DNA of 64,000 bases from Micromonospora olivasterospora (GCF_007830265.1 NZ_VLKE01000001.1:4712001-4776000), one strand, 5' to 3'; counted from the first letter of the stretch, positions 1-8,316 are shown. Notes: generated by a model from the sequence alone, not told the origin. Numbers and translations: made by a program.

Positions 1-540
1 TCAGGGCCACCACGGGCGGCCGGCCGATGCCCTCGACGAGGTGGCCGAGCGCCAGATAGTCGGGGCGGAAGTCATGTCCCCAGGCGGAGATGCAGTGCGC
101 CTCGTCGACCGCGACCAGGCCCGGCCGCAGCGACCGGACCTCGGCCATCCGGCCGGGGTTGGCGAGCTGCTCCGGGGTGATGAACAGGAACTCGGCCCGG
201 CCGGCGCGCACGTCGGCGATCGCCTCGGCCTGCTGGGCGGGGCTCTCGGCGGAGCTGATCCGCACCGCGCCCAGCTCGGGCGCTGGCGCTCGTTCAGCGC
301 GGCGATCTGGTCCTGCTGGAGGGCGAGCAGCGGGGAGACCACCACCGTCGGGCCGGGGATCAGGCTGGCCGGGATCTGGTAGATCGCCGACTTGCCGGCG
401 CCGGTGGGCAGCACCACCAGGGCGTCGCGGCGCCTCATCACCGCGCGCATGGCGGCGAGCTGGTTGGGCCGCAGCGTGGTCCAGCCGAACAGCTTGCGCG
501 CGGCGCGGCGCAGCGTCGTGGAGTGCGTGGACAGCTTCAT
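1..540 (-). pseudogene. recQ: RecQ-family ATP-dependent DNA helicase, 5' part, frameshifted
   Basis: Superfamily 2 DNA helicase of the RecQ type, running off the left edge. From the ATG at 540 the protein has a Q-motif region (FGW..LRPNQ, residues 18-27), Walker A LPTGAGKS (44-51) and motif Ia SPLLALQQDQ (69-78). After ALNERQ, near 277-286, the frame fails and Arg/Pro-rich nonsense follows. The proper continuation, including the DEAH box (VAVDEAHCISAWGHD, near 75-115), lies in another frame on the same strand. One missing base in a CGCCC/GAGC context explains it. Seen: Walker A and DEAH in different frames. Inferred: sequencing error or a recent null allele. The family call is firm; whether the gene works is not known. 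Confidence 0.85.
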
Positions 541-819
541 CGAGGGCCGGAGGTACCCGGGGCCGGCTCCGCCGAAACCGCACCCGCCCGGAGGGTGGGG
601 TCGGCAGGTCGCGGCATGTGGAGTTGCCCGCGTAGGTGGGGCAGTGCGGGGTCTGGGTCTCCACGCCATGCCCCACCCTTGGCGGGCGGCGGCCGGCACG
701 GGCGGGCCGCGGAATCGGTAGCACGAACGGGGCAGCTCCAAAGGGCCCGCGCAGGGCTGTCTACGCCCCGGCCCCTTTCGGCCTAGGTGGCCGTTGTGCC
801 GCCCCCGCACAATGTGCCG
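541..819. other. Intergenic region between recQ and the small membrane protein
   Basis: About 280 bp without a convincing gene. It is rich in G and C, with two complementary patches (GGGTGGGG near 593 and CCCCACCC near 672) that could pair. No conserved operator or RNA was recognised. Confidence 0.4.
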
Positions 820-1179
820 ATGACCGCTTCCCGGCTGCCGGTCCTGCTGGCCCTCGCGCTTGCGCTCGGCTGGGCGGTGCTGGTCGGCGCGTGGCGACCG
901 GGGGAGCCGGCGGCCTACGGCTGGTTCGTCGCCGGCCAGGTGTCGGGCAACCGCCTGCGTCTCCCGCTGCTCCGGCCGGAGCTGGTCCGGCGGTCGGGAC
1001 TCACCGGGCGGGGCCCGTGGCCGTTTCCCGGGCTCTCCGTCGAGCTGGGCTGGGTGCGGATGCATCCGTGGTTCCTGGCGGACGTCTTGCGGTACTACGT
1101 CGAGCGGCCCGAGGAGCGGCCCGGCATCGGGACGGCTGACGGATACCGGCGGCTGCGCCGCACGCTCGGCCTGCCCTGA
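820..1179 (+). CDS. Small hypothetical protein with N-terminal membrane anchor
   Basis: I do not recognise a family. The 119-residue product starts at ATG 820; an in-frame GTG lies at 787. A hydrophobic segment (about residues 5-22, rich in Leu/Ala/Val) suggests a signal anchor. The rest is a small soluble domain rich in Trp, Arg and Pro with no Cys. It is divergent from recQ across a ~280-bp gap, and its stop lies 31 bp from the convergent oxidoreductase. Codon use matches the neighbours, so it looks like a real gene, but no function can be assigned. Confidence 0.6.
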   Translation: MTASRLPVLLALALALGWAVLVGAWRPGEPAAYGWFVAGQVSGNRLRLPLLRPELVRRSGLTGRGPWPFPGLSVELGWVRMHPWFLADVLRYYVERPEERPGIGTADGYRRLRRTLGLP

Positions 1180-1210
1180 GCGGCCAGCCCGGCGTCCGAC
1201 CCGACAGGGG

Positions 1211-2161
1211 TCAGCGCAGCCGGGGCAGCACCTCGCGCTGGTACAGGTCGAACAGGCCCTGGTAGTTCGGGCCGGTGTTGGCCACGTAGACCTCGTCGAA
1301 GCCGGCCTTGGCGTACTGGTCGATCATCTCCAGGTGCGCGTCGGCGCTGTTGCCGCAGACGAAGGACTCCTTCATCATCTCCGGCTGCACCAGCTGCCCG
1401 GCCTGCTCGAAGTGCCGCGGCGAGGGGAGCACCTGGGACAGCTCGTCCGGCACGCCCGCGTTGGGCCACCGCTCGTACGCGATCCGCGCGCCCTCGTCCT
1501 CGCTGTCGGCGTACGCGGCCTTGAAGCCGGCCTGGCACGGCTTGTCGCCGCCGCCGTTGTCGCGGAACCGGCGGACCAGGTCCGCGTCGGGCATGGTGCA
1601 GACGAACCCGTCGCCGATGCGCGCGGCCAGGTCGACGGACTTCGGGCCGAAGCCGGAGACGTAGACCGGCGGCGGGGTGTCGGGCCGGGTGTAGATCCGG
1701 GCGTGCTCGACGGTGTAGTGCCTGCCGTGGTGGTTGACGAACCTGTCCCGCCACAGCTTCCGCATCACCTCGACGGCCTCCTCCAGCATCTCCATCCGGA
1801 CGTCGGCCTGTGGCCATGCCGCGCCGAGGATGTGCTCGTTGAGCGCCTCCCCGGTGCCGACGCCGAGGACGAACCGGCCGTCGTGCAGGACGGCGCTGGT
1901 GGCCGCGGCCTGGGCGACCACCGCCGGGTGGATGCGCATGGTCGGGCACGTCACCGCCGTGGTGACCGGCAGCGAGCAGACCTGGCTCAGCGCCCCGATC
2001 ATCGACCAGACGAACGGGCTCTGGCCCTGGGCGTCCGTCCAGGGGTGGTAGTGGTCGGAGATCCACAGCGCCTCGAAGCCGGCCCGCTCGGCGCCCCGCG
2101 CCTGCTCCAGCAGCTCCGCCGGCGGGTACTCCTCGCAGGACAGGAAGTAGCCGATCTTCAT
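1211..2161 (-). CDS. F420-dependent LLM-class oxidoreductase (glucose-6-phosphate dehydrogenase-like branch)
   Basis: Luciferase-like monooxygenase fold of 316 residues that normally uses coenzyme F420. Start taken at the ATG giving MKIGYFLSCEE, where the family begins; an upstream in-frame start at 2197 adds 12 atypical residues. Visible signatures are SDHYHPW near residue 35, the GVGTGEALNEH loop near 105 that contacts F420 phosphate, and VSGFGPKS near 170. These match the F420-dependent G6PDH-like subfamily (TIGR03557 type) found in actinomycetes. The exact substrate cannot be read from sequence, so I do not call it fgd. Single gene, convergent with the small membrane protein on its 3' side. 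Confidence 0.85.
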   Translation of the reverse strand: MKIGYFLSCEEYPPAELLEQARGAERAGFEALWISDHYHPWTDAQGQSPFVWSMIGALSQVCSLPVTTAVTCPTMRIHPAVVAQAAATSAVLHDGRFVLGVGTGEALNEHILGAAWPQADVRMEMLEEAVEVMRKLWRDRFVNHHGRHYTVEHARIYTRPDTPPPVYVSGFGPKSVDLAARIGDGFVCTMPDADLVRRFRDNGGGDKPCQAGFKAAYADSEDEGARIAYERWPNAGVPDELSQVLPSPRHFEQAGQLVQPEMMKESFVCGNSADAHLEMIDQYAKAGFDEVYVANTGPNYQGLFDLYQREVLPRLR

Positions 2162-2277
2162 CGTTCCCCCTCGCGGTGTCGCGGGTGCCGATCGCACCCG
2201 GTGGACACAGAGGGCCGTACCCCCGCGGCGACGGGATCAACCCGCCGGAGCGCCCGACGCGCGGCGTCGGTCGGGGG

Positions 2278-2403
2278 TCAGCGGCGGCGGAACATCGCCC
2301 GGATGGCGGCGAGCAGGAGCAGGCCGCCGACGACCAGGCCGAGCAGGCGTACGCCGGGCACGTCGGCCGCGCTGGTGGCGTCGGCGAGCGTCGAGGGAGG
2401 CAT
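2278..2403 (-). CDS. 41-residue single-span membrane protein
   Basis: Short minus-strand reading frame, ATG at 2403 to TGA at 2278, with GGAAGAG about 7 bases upstream of the start. The product has a polar N-terminus, one hydrophobic helix (LLGLVVGGLLLLAAIRAMF, about residues 19-37) and an Arg-rich end (RRR). This layout is typical of small actinobacterial inner-membrane proteins with the positive end inside. It lies between the F420 oxidoreductase and the divergent nagZ. Function unknown; it is called on start, ribosome site and clear membrane pattern. Confidence 0.5.
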   Translation of the reverse strand: MPPSTLADATSAADVPGVRLLGLVVGGLLLLAAIRAMFRRR

Positions 2404-2437
2404 GCCGGAACTCTTCCACGACGGCCCGGCCGCCGCC

Positions 2438-2484
2438 AGCCATTACAGTAAGGTTTATTGACTATTACGGAGCGCGGTGTGACC
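2438..2484 (+). promoter_or_regulatory. AT-rich promoter-like patch upstream of nagZ
   Basis: A sharp AT-rich island (TTACAGTAAGGTTTATTGAC, then TATTACG) sits in otherwise GC-rich DNA between the divergent 41-residue gene and nagZ. It contains loosely inverted AGTAA and TTGACT half-sites, as seen at operators of sugar-catabolism regulators. It probably carries the promoter of nagZ and perhaps of the divergent gene. No regulator is encoded nearby. Confidence 0.4.
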
Positions 2485-2550
2485 ATGGCAGGACCGCCGC
2501 AGCCCGCGGCCGGGTTCCGGGACGGGAAAAGACGGGGGTACGGCAGCCGC

Positions 2551-4065
2551 ATGAGCAGCGCACCGACGGGGAACCTGGCGAGCCTGGCGGCCGCCGTCCT
2601 GCAACCGGGTTTCGTCGGCACCACCCCGCCGCCGTGGATCCTCCGCTGGCTCGGCGAAGGGCTCGGCTCGGTGGTGCTGTTCGCCCGCAACATCGTCGAC
2701 CCGGACCAGGTCGCCGCGCTCACCGCCGCGCTGCGCGCCGAGCGGCCGGACGTCCTCGTCGGCATCGACGAGGAGGCCGGCGACGTCACCCGCATCGAGT
2801 CCGCCCGGGGCAGCTCCCGGCCCGGCAACCTCGCACTCGGCGCCATCGACGACCCCGAGCTGACCGCGGAGGTGGCCCGCGACCTGGGGCGGGAGCTCGC
2901 CTCGGTCGGCGTCACCCTCAACTTCGCCCCGGACGCCGACGTGAACTCCAACCCGGACAACCCCGTGATCGGCGTACGCTCCTTCGGCTCCGACCCGGCC
3001 CTGGCCGCCCGGCACACCGCCGCCTGGGTCGCCGGCCTGCAGGACGGCGGGGTGGCCGCCTGCGCCAAGCACTTTCCCGGCCACGGCGACACCCGCGTCG
3101 ACTCGCACCACGACCTGCCCCGCATCGGCGGCACCCGGCAGCGGCTCGACGCCGTCGAGCTGGTGCCGTTCGGGGCCGCCGTGGCGGCCGGGGCGCAGGC
3201 GGTGATGACCGGCCACCTGCTCGTGCCGGCGCTGGATCCCGAGCTGCCGGCCACCCTCAGTCCCCGCATCCTCGGCGGGCTGCTGCGCGAGGAGATGGGC
3301 TTCCAGGGCCTGGTGGTCACGGACGCCATCGAGATGCGGGCGGTCGCGGGCCGGTACGGCTTCGCCGGCGCGGCCGTCCGCGCCCTCGCCGCCGGGGCGG
3401 ACGCGATCTGCGTCGGCGGCGAGCGGGCCGACGAGGACGCCGCGAGCGAGCTGCGCGCCGCGATCGTCGCCGCGGTGCTCTCCGGTGAGCTGCCCGAGGA
3501 ACGGCTGGCCGAGGCCGCCAAGCGGGTCGCCCAGCTCGCCGCCTGGACGGTCGCCGCCCGTGCCGGCGCACCGACCCGTCCCGCCGGGAGCCCCGACGGC
3601 TCCCCGGTCGGGCTGGCGGCCGCCCGCCGCGCGCTGCGGGTGACGGCCGGGGCGCCCGGGCCCTCCGCGACGCTGCCGCTGGCCGCCGCCCCGCACGTCG
3701 TGGAGTTCGCGCCCCCACGCAACATCGCGATCGGCGCGGAGACCCCCTGGGGCGTCGCCGCCCCCCTCGCGGACCTGCTGCCCGGCACCACCTCCGTACG
3801 CCTCGGCGCGGCGGACCTGCCCGCCGAGCCGGCGGCCGGGGCGGCCGGGCGACCCCTGGTGCTGGTGGTCCGCGACCTGCACCGGCACGACTGGATGCGC
3901 GCCGCCGTGCGGGACGCCCTCGCCGTCCGCCCGGACGCGGTGGTGGTCGAGCTGGGGGTGCCGGCCCTGGTCACCGGGGCGGTGCACGTCGCCACGCACG
4001 GCGCCACCCGGGCCTGCGCCCGGGCCGCCGCCGAACTGCTCGCGGGCGCCGTCAGGCGACCGTGA
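2551..4065 (+). CDS. nagZ: Glycoside hydrolase family 3 beta-N-acetylhexosaminidase (NagZ-like)
   Basis: Family 3 glycosidase expected to remove N-acetylglucosamine from muropeptides or chitin oligomers. The TIM-barrel domain spans about residues 10-330 of 504. It shows GIDEEAGDVTR (71-81), the NagZ signature KHFPGHGDT (173-181) whose His helps acid/base catalysis, DSHHDLP (184-190), and the nucleophile Asp in VTDAIEM (Asp258). About 170 further residues form a C-terminal domain beyond the short Gram-negative NagZ. ATG 2551 is preferred because family homology begins there; ATG 2485 is an alternative. No signal peptide is evident from 2551. The 3' end overlaps the convergent GNAT gene by 14 bp. 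Confidence 0.85.
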   Translation: MSSAPTGNLASLAAAVLQPGFVGTTPPPWILRWLGEGLGSVVLFARNIVDPDQVAALTAALRAERPDVLVGIDEEAGDVTRIESARGSSRPGNLALGAIDDPELTAEVARDLGRELASVGVTLNFAPDADVNSNPDNPVIGVRSFGSDPALAARHTAAWVAGLQDGGVAACAKHFPGHGDTRVDSHHDLPRIGGTRQRLDAVELVPFGAAVAAGAQAVMTGHLLVPALDPELPATLSPRILGGLLREEMGFQGLVVTDAIEMRAVAGRYGFAGAAVRALAAGADAICVGGERADEDAASELRAAIVAAVLSGELPEERLAEAAKRVAQLAAWTVAARAGAPTRPAGSPDGSPVGLAAARRALRVTAGAPGPSATLPLAAAPHVVEFAPPRNIAIGAETPWGVAAPLADLLPGTTSVRLGAADLPAEPAAGAAGRPLVLVVRDLHRHDWMRAAVRDALAVRPDAVVVELGVPALVTGAVHVATHGATRACARAAAELLAGAVRRP

Positions 4066-4336
4066 CGAGGCTCGCGTACTCCGGGTGACGCTCGATGAAG
4101 GCCGTCATGAACGGGCACTCCGACACGATCCGGCCGCCCCGCTCGCGTACCTGGTCGAGGGCGGCCCGGATCAGCGCCGAGCCGACGCCCATGTCCCGGA
4201 ACCGCGACTCGACCTCGGTGTGGGTGAACACGAGGACCTCACCCCGCGGGACGTACGCGGCGAACCCGGCCAGCGCGTCGTCGACCAGGATCTCGAACCG
4301 CCTGCGGGCGGGATTGTCCTCGACGAGGAAGCTCAC
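4052..4336 (-). CDS. Small GNAT-family N-acetyltransferase (YjdJ type)
   Basis: 94-residue single-domain acetyltransferase of the short Gcn5-related type. It has a beta sheet followed by the acetyl-CoA loop FRDMGVGSALI (about 55-66) and a C-terminal CPFMTAFIERHPEY, both typical of this small family. The GTG start at 4336 overlaps the TGA of an upstream reading frame on the same strand (GTGA, 4333-4336). The gene was therefore probably translated together with a preceding gene, of which only the end remains here. Substrate unknown. Confidence 0.8.
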   Translation of the reverse strand: MSFLVEDNPARRRFEILVDDALAGFAAYVPRGEVLVFTHTEVESRFRDMGVGSALIRAALDQVRERGGRIVSECPFMTAFIERHPEYASLVTVA

Positions 4337-4434
4337 GTCGTCATTGTGCCGCCGGCCGGGGCCGGCCGGTCCAGTTCGGCGAGCAACCGGCCCATCGCGT
4401 CGACCGTGTTGTAGTGGTAGAAGCGGCCCGCCCC
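4333..4434 (-). pseudogene. C-terminal remnant of a cysteine-desulfurase-like (class V aminotransferase) gene
   Basis: The last ~30 codons of a minus-strand frame read RFYHYNTVDAMGRLLAEL and a short tail before the TGA at 4333. HYNTVDE-type endings are characteristic of cysteine desulfurase-like proteins. The stop overlaps the GNAT start in a GTGA arrangement, as in a real operon. Upstream of about 4434 the frame loses protein character and runs into the divergent lipoprotein promoter, so the body of the gene is missing. Seen: coupled stop and the C-terminal motif. Inferred: deletion of the 5' portion. Moderate certainty on family. Confidence 0.45.
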
Positions 4435-4482
4435 CGCGTTCGGCCGGGGCCGGGTTCGCGGACGTCTCGTACGCTTGATCGC

Positions 4483-4848
4483 GTGACGAACCGACCCGAT
4501 GCCACCCCGCTGATCCCCACCAGCCGGTCCGCCGGCCTGCTGGCCGGCCTGGCGCTCGGCGTCGCGCTGCTCGCCGGCTGCAGCTCCGAGGGCGCCTCCA
4601 CCGACTGCGGCCTGGACGCCTGCACGGTCACCTTCGACCGGGGCGTCGAGGCGAACGCGAGGATCCTCGGCGTCGAGGCCAAGCTGGTCGGCGCCCAGGG
4701 CGACCAGGTGACCGTCGAGGTCGCGGGCGAGCAGTTGTCGCTGACCATGGGCCAGCAGGCCACCGAGGTCGGCGGCTTCGCGGTCACCCTCGACAGCGTC
4801 ACCGACGAGCAGGTCAAGATCCGCGTCTCGCGCAACCCCAACAACTGA
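4483..4848 (+). CDS. Small secreted lipoprotein
   Basis: 121 residues from GTG 4483 with a lipoprotein signal: hydrophobic stretch LLAGLALGVALLAGC with the lipobox LLAGC, modified Cys at about residue 33. After cleavage it has two further Cys (DCGLDACTV) that could form a disulfide, and a beta-rich domain of alternating Val/Thr. The -10-like TACGCT just upstream suggests a leaderless or near-leaderless transcript. Function unknown; membrane-anchored at the outer face. The gene lies head-to-tail with the DUF1206 protein 62 bp downstream. Confidence 0.75.
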   Translation: MTNRPDATPLIPTSRSAGLLAGLALGVALLAGCSSEGASTDCGLDACTVTFDRGVEANARILGVEAKLVGAQGDQVTVEVAGEQLSLTMGQQATEVGGFAVTLDSVTDEQVKIRVSRNPNN

Positions 4849-4910
4849 CACCGTCCCGCGTGGGCGGCGGCCGACGTTTGGGGATCTCCGCGAACGGAGA
4901 TTGTGGCGCC

Positions 4911-5732
4911 ATGTCACTCACCCATGCCGAGGCCACCGCCGCGCGGGCCGCGAACAGCAGGTGGCTCGAACTCCTCGCCCGGGCCGGCTTCGTCGGCTAC
5001 GGGATCGTGCACCTCCTCTTCGCCTGGCTGGCCCTGCAGATCGCGTTCGGCCGGTCGTCCGGCGCCAGTGGCGACCAGGCCGGCGCGCTGAGCACCCTCG
5101 CGGACGAGCCGCTGGGCAGGTTCCTCTGCGCGGCCATCGCCGTGGGCCTGCTCGCCATGGCCGTCTGGCAGGCGCTGGAGGCCGCCGCCGGGCACCTCGC
5201 CGAGCGCGGCCGGAGGCGGGTGGTGGAGCGGTTGACCTCCGCCGGGCGCACCCTGGTCTACCTCTACTTCGCGTGGCTCGCCTGGAAGGTGTTCTCGGGC
5301 GCGGGGTCCGGCGGCGCGGACCAGCAGGAGGCGCTCACCGGCCGGCTGATGACCTCCTCCGGCGGGCGCTGGCTGGTCGGCCTCGCCGGGCTGGTGCTCG
5401 CCGCGGTCGGCGTCGGGCTCGTGGTCTACGGGTGGCGGAAGAAGTTCGTGCGGCACCTGAAGACCGGGGAGATGACCCCGCGCACCCACACCCTCGCCCG
5501 GCGGCTCGGCACCGCCGGGTACGTCGCCAAGGGCGTCGCGTACGGCATCGCGGGCCTGCTGGTCGTCGTCGCCGCGCTGACGTACGACCCGCAGAAGGCG
5601 CGCGGCCTGGACGCCGCCCTGCGCCTGTTGCGCGAGCAGTCGTACGGCCCGCTGCTGCTCAGTCTCGTGGCCCTCGGCATCGCCGCCTTCGGCGTCTACT
5701 GCTTCCTCCAGTCCCGGTACCGCAAGGTCTGA
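4911..5732 (+). CDS. DUF1206 multi-pass membrane protein
   Basis: 273-residue integral membrane protein. ATG 4911 is preceded by CGGAGA about 10 bases upstream. Three related units, each a pair of hydrophobic helices, can be followed: RAGFVGYGIVHLLFAWLAL near 25-45, SAGRTLVYLYFAWLAWKVF near 110-130 and LGTAGYVAKGVAYGIAGLL near 200-220. This internal triplication with G-Y-x-A/G-x-G at the helix starts defines DUF1206. Role unknown. The last hydrophobic helix ends shortly before a basic tail. Confidence 0.8.
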   Translation: MSLTHAEATAARAANSRWLELLARAGFVGYGIVHLLFAWLALQIAFGRSSGASGDQAGALSTLADEPLGRFLCAAIAVGLLAMAVWQALEAAAGHLAERGRRRVVERLTSAGRTLVYLYFAWLAWKVFSGAGSGGADQQEALTGRLMTSSGGRWLVGLAGLVLAAVGVGLVVYGWRKKFVRHLKTGEMTPRTHTLARRLGTAGYVAKGVAYGIAGLLVVVAALTYDPQKARGLDAALRLLREQSYGPLLLSLVALGIAAFGVYCFLQSRYRKV

Positions 5733-5808
5733 CCTGGTCGGATCAGTCCAAGCCGGGCACAATAGCGCTTTTGTCCGCGACGAGTGCCCGGCTGAAGGAG
5801 AACCACCT

Positions 5809-7005
5809 GTGCGGAGCTACCTCACCACGATCGTCGCCGCGCTCGCCGCGGCGGCGATCGCGTTTTTCCTGGCTACGGTGGCGCACCGGCTGACCCGGCG
5901 GCTCGGTCGGCGCTCCCTGCTGATGACCGAGCTGGCCGAACACGCGCACCGCCCGTTCCAGGTCGCGGCGACCGTCCTCGCCGTGCAGTTCGCCGTGCGG
6001 TTCAGCACCGGCTACGCGGTCGGCGCCCAGTGGCGGCAGGTGGCGCTGCACGCGCTGGTGCTCGGCGTCATCACGACCGTGGCCTGGCTGGTCGCCTCGC
6101 TGCTGGTGGTGGTCGAGGACGTCGCGCTGGCCCGGTTTCGGGTCGACGTGCCGGACAACCGGCACGCCCGCCGCGTACGCACCCAGGTGGTGATGCTGCG
6201 CCGGCTGACCATCGCGGTGATCGTGGTGCTGACGGTCGGCGTGATGCTGATGACCTTCCCCAGCGTCCGGGGCGTCGGGGCGGGCGTGCTGACCTCCGCC
6301 GGCGTCGTCGGCGTGGTGGCGGCGCTGGCCGCGCAGAGCCTGCTCGGCAACGTCCTCGCCGGCCTCCAGCTCGCCTTCAGCGACGCCGTCCGGCTCGACG
6401 ACGTGGTCGTCGTGGAGGGGGAGTGGGGCCGGGTCGAGGAGCTGACGCTCAGCTACGTGGTGGTCCAGATCTGGGACGACCGGCGGCTGATCCTCCCCAC
6501 GTCGTACTTCACGAGCAAGCCTTTCCAGAACTGGACGCGGACCGAGGCGGCGGTGCTGGGCACGGCCGAGTTCGACGTCGACTGGTCGGTGGACGTGCAG
6601 GCCATGCGGGAGGAGCTGCGCCGGCTGGTGGAGGGCAGCGAGCTGTGGGACGGCCGGGTCTGCGTGCTCCAGGTGACCGACGCGACCGGCGGCCTGATCA
6701 AGGTGCGCGCGCTGGTCAGCGCGGGGGACGCCGGCAGCCTGTGGGACCTGCGCTGCCTGGTGCGGGAGCACCTGGTCGGCTGGGTGCGGGACCACCGGCC
6801 CACCGCCCTGCCCCGGATGCGCGCCGAGGTCGGCGACGCCGCCGGCGCCCTGCCCTGGCAGTCGGTGACGCCCCGGCGCCCGGTGCGCCGCCTGCCCGAG
6901 GCCGAGGTGCCCGACGACGCCCGGCTCTTCGGCGGCAGCGAGGACGGCGACGCGCGCAGTGAGGCGTTCGTCGGCCCGGAGGAGCCCGCCGAGGCGCGTC
7001 GCTGA
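5809..7005 (+). CDS. Small-conductance mechanosensitive channel (MscS family)
   Basis: 398-residue membrane protein. GTG 5809 follows GAAGGAG by 8 bases. About four hydrophobic helices lie in the first 175 residues. The last is the pore-lining Gly/Ala helix (GVGAGVLTSAGVVGVVAALA, ~160-180) and runs into QSLLGNVLAGLQL, the hallmark of MscS. The beta domain follows with D-D-V-V-V-VEGEWGRVEEL and LPTSYFTSKPFQNW (~240). The acidic C-terminal extension (~350-398) is not part of the core. Expected role: release of osmolytes on hypo-osmotic shock. A strong hairpin follows the gene. Confidence 0.85.
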   Translation: MRSYLTTIVAALAAAAIAFFLATVAHRLTRRLGRRSLLMTELAEHAHRPFQVAATVLAVQFAVRFSTGYAVGAQWRQVALHALVLGVITTVAWLVASLLVVVEDVALARFRVDVPDNRHARRVRTQVVMLRRLTIAVIVVLTVGVMLMTFPSVRGVGAGVLTSAGVVGVVAALAAQSLLGNVLAGLQLAFSDAVRLDDVVVVEGEWGRVEELTLSYVVVQIWDDRRLILPTSYFTSKPFQNWTRTEAAVLGTAEFDVDWSVDVQAMREELRRLVEGSELWDGRVCVLQVTDATGGLIKVRALVSAGDAGSLWDLRCLVREHLVGWVRDHRPTALPRMRAEVGDAAGALPWQSVTPRRPVRRLPEAEVPDDARLFGGSEDGDARSEAFVGPEEPAEARR

Positions 7006-7020
7006 CCCCGTACCTCGTCC

Positions 7021-7060
7021 CGCGGCCCCCGTCCCCGCCCGAGTGGCGGCGGGGGCCGCG
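7021..7060 (+). terminator. Hairpin terminator after the MscS gene
   Basis: Perfect 11-bp stem (CGCGGCCCCCG at 7021-7031 with its complement at 7050-7060) around an 18-base loop, 15 bases after the stop. There is no long T run, as is usual for actinobacterial terminators. Confidence 0.6.
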
Positions 7061-7251
7061 TCGGGCGCGGGACGTGACCTCGGGAAGCGGCTCGGCGTTG
7101 CACCTGGCGGGGGAGCCCGGCCCGCCACGGGTTTGACGGTCCAGTATTCGGGGACTGCTGCGCGGCGCGGCCAGTGCGGCTGGCGCCCCGCGCAGGATTG
7201 ACGGGCGGCGACTCCGGGCATACAGCGCGGTGATGACGAAAGGAGGACAGC

Positions 7252-7685
7252 ATGGCTGACGTCGCGAATCACCGCACGTCTCGGACCGCGGGCGAGCCGT
7301 CCACCGCCGAACTCGTGCAGCGGGCCACGGAGCAGATCTCCCGCCTCGTTCGGGACGAGCTGGCGCTGGCGCGGGCGGAGCTGACCCAGAAGGGCAAGCG
7401 GGCCGGCATCGGGATCGGCCTGTTCGGCGGCGCCGGGGGCTCGCCGTGTACGGCCTGGGCGCGCTGGTCGCGGCCGCGATCCTGCTGCTGGCGCTGGTGC
7501 TCCCCGCCTGGGTGGCCGCGCTGGTCGTGGCGGTGGTGCTCTTCGCCGTCGCCGGGATCCTGGCGCTGGTCGGCAAGAAGCAGGTCAGCCAGGCTGTCCC
7601 GCCGGTTCCGACGGCGACGGTGCGCAGCGTCCGGGCGGACGTGGACACCGTGACCGCGGCGGTGAAGGACAGGGGACGGGCATGA
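7252..7685 (+). pseudogene. Phage-holin-superfamily III (Actinobacterial Holin-X) membrane protein, frameshifted
   Basis: Begins at ATG 7252 after AAAGGAGGACAGC. The first half (TAELVQRATEQISRLVRDEL and ALARAELTQKGKRAG) is the cytoplasmic amphipathic part of the family. In a run of five Gs at 7435-7439 the frame changes. The two transmembrane helices (YGLGALVAAAILLLALVLP, then WVAALVVAVVLFAVAGILAL) and the tail are in the next frame, ending at TGA 7685. One missing G would restore a protein of about 144 residues. The stop overlaps the next ATG (ATGA), so a three-gene operon with the DUF3618 and DUF4235 genes is likely. Probably a sequencing error, since the downstream half is intact. Confidence 0.75.
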
Positions 7686-8026
7686 CGGGCAACGGGACCG
7701 GCGACACGGAGGCGCTGCGCGAGGAGATCCGGCGGACCCGGGTGGAGCTGGGCGAGACCATGGAGGCGCTGGCGGCCAAGGCCGACGTCAAGGCCCGGCT
7801 GCGGAACTCGACGGAGCAGGCGAAGGAGCGGATGCGCGGGCAGGCGGCGCAGACCCTGGCCCGGGTACGCGGGCAGGCGGTCCACGGGGCCGAGACCGTC
7901 CGCGGCCAGGCGCGCTCCGGCAGGGCGAGCCTGCGGCGGGGCGGTCCGGCACCGTGGGCCGCGCTCGCGGCCGGGGCGGTGGCTACCATGATCGTGTTGC
8001 TGGTCGTCCGGGGGAGGCGCAGGTGA
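7682..8026 (+). CDS. DUF3618 domain protein
   Basis: 114 residues. The N-terminal signature LREEIRRTRVELGETMEALA (about 11-30) defines DUF3618 and is followed by a long charged helix. A single transmembrane helix (WAALAAGAVATMIVLLVV, ~90-108) and RGRRR end the protein. Its start overlaps the holin stop (ATGA) and its stop overlaps the next start (GTGA), so the trio is probably translationally coupled. These proteins usually travel with Holin-X and DUF4235 genes in actinomycetes; their role is unknown, probably envelope stress. Confidence 0.8.
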   Translation: MTGNGTGDTEALREEIRRTRVELGETMEALAAKADVKARLRNSTEQAKERMRGQAAQTLARVRGQAVHGAETVRGQARSGRASLRRGGPAPWAALAAGAVATMIVLLVVRGRRR

Positions 8027-8295
8027 GCAAGGCCATCGGCAAGGCCGCGTACAAGCCGGTCGGGGTGGTGCTCGGGCTGGCCGCCGGCGCGGTGGCGGGC
8101 GTCATCTTCCGGCAGGTCTGGAAGGTGACCTCGGGGGACGGCGAGGCGCCGAGCGCGACCGACGAGGACCGTGGCTGGGGCGAGATCCTCGCCGCCGCGG
8201 CGCTGCAGGGGGCGATCTTCGCGGTGGTGCGGGCGGCCGTGGACCGGGGCGGGGCGGTCGGCGTCCGCAGACTCACCGGCCGCTGGCCCGACTGA
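8023..8295 (+). CDS. DUF4235 small membrane protein
   Basis: 90 residues from GTG 8023, which overlaps the previous stop. The sequence AYKPVGVVLGLAAGAVAGVI forms the first helix and FRQVWK marks DUF4235. A second amphipathic/hydrophobic helix (ILAAAALQGAIFAVVRAAVD) and a VRRLTGRWP ending follow. Third member of the holin/DUF3618/DUF4235 operon. Function unknown. Confidence 0.8.
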   Translation: MSKAIGKAAYKPVGVVLGLAAGAVAGVIFRQVWKVTSGDGEAPSATDEDRGWGEILAAAALQGAIFAVVRAAVDRGGAVGVRRLTGRWPD

Positions 8296-8316
8296 GCTCG
8301 GCGGCCCGGCTTCCCT

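Noticed and set aside
1095..4118. Very long minus-strand frame (about 1,000 codons) opposite nagZ and the oxidoreductase region.
   Set aside because: Composition is Arg/Ala/Pro/Gly-rich shadow coding, and it overlaps well-supported genes; no domain is recognisable.
7252..8295. A phage lysis cassette, because of the holin-like gene.
   Set aside because: The holin-superfamily III/DUF3618/DUF4235 trio is a chromosomal actinobacterial set; no endolysin or phage genes are adjacent.
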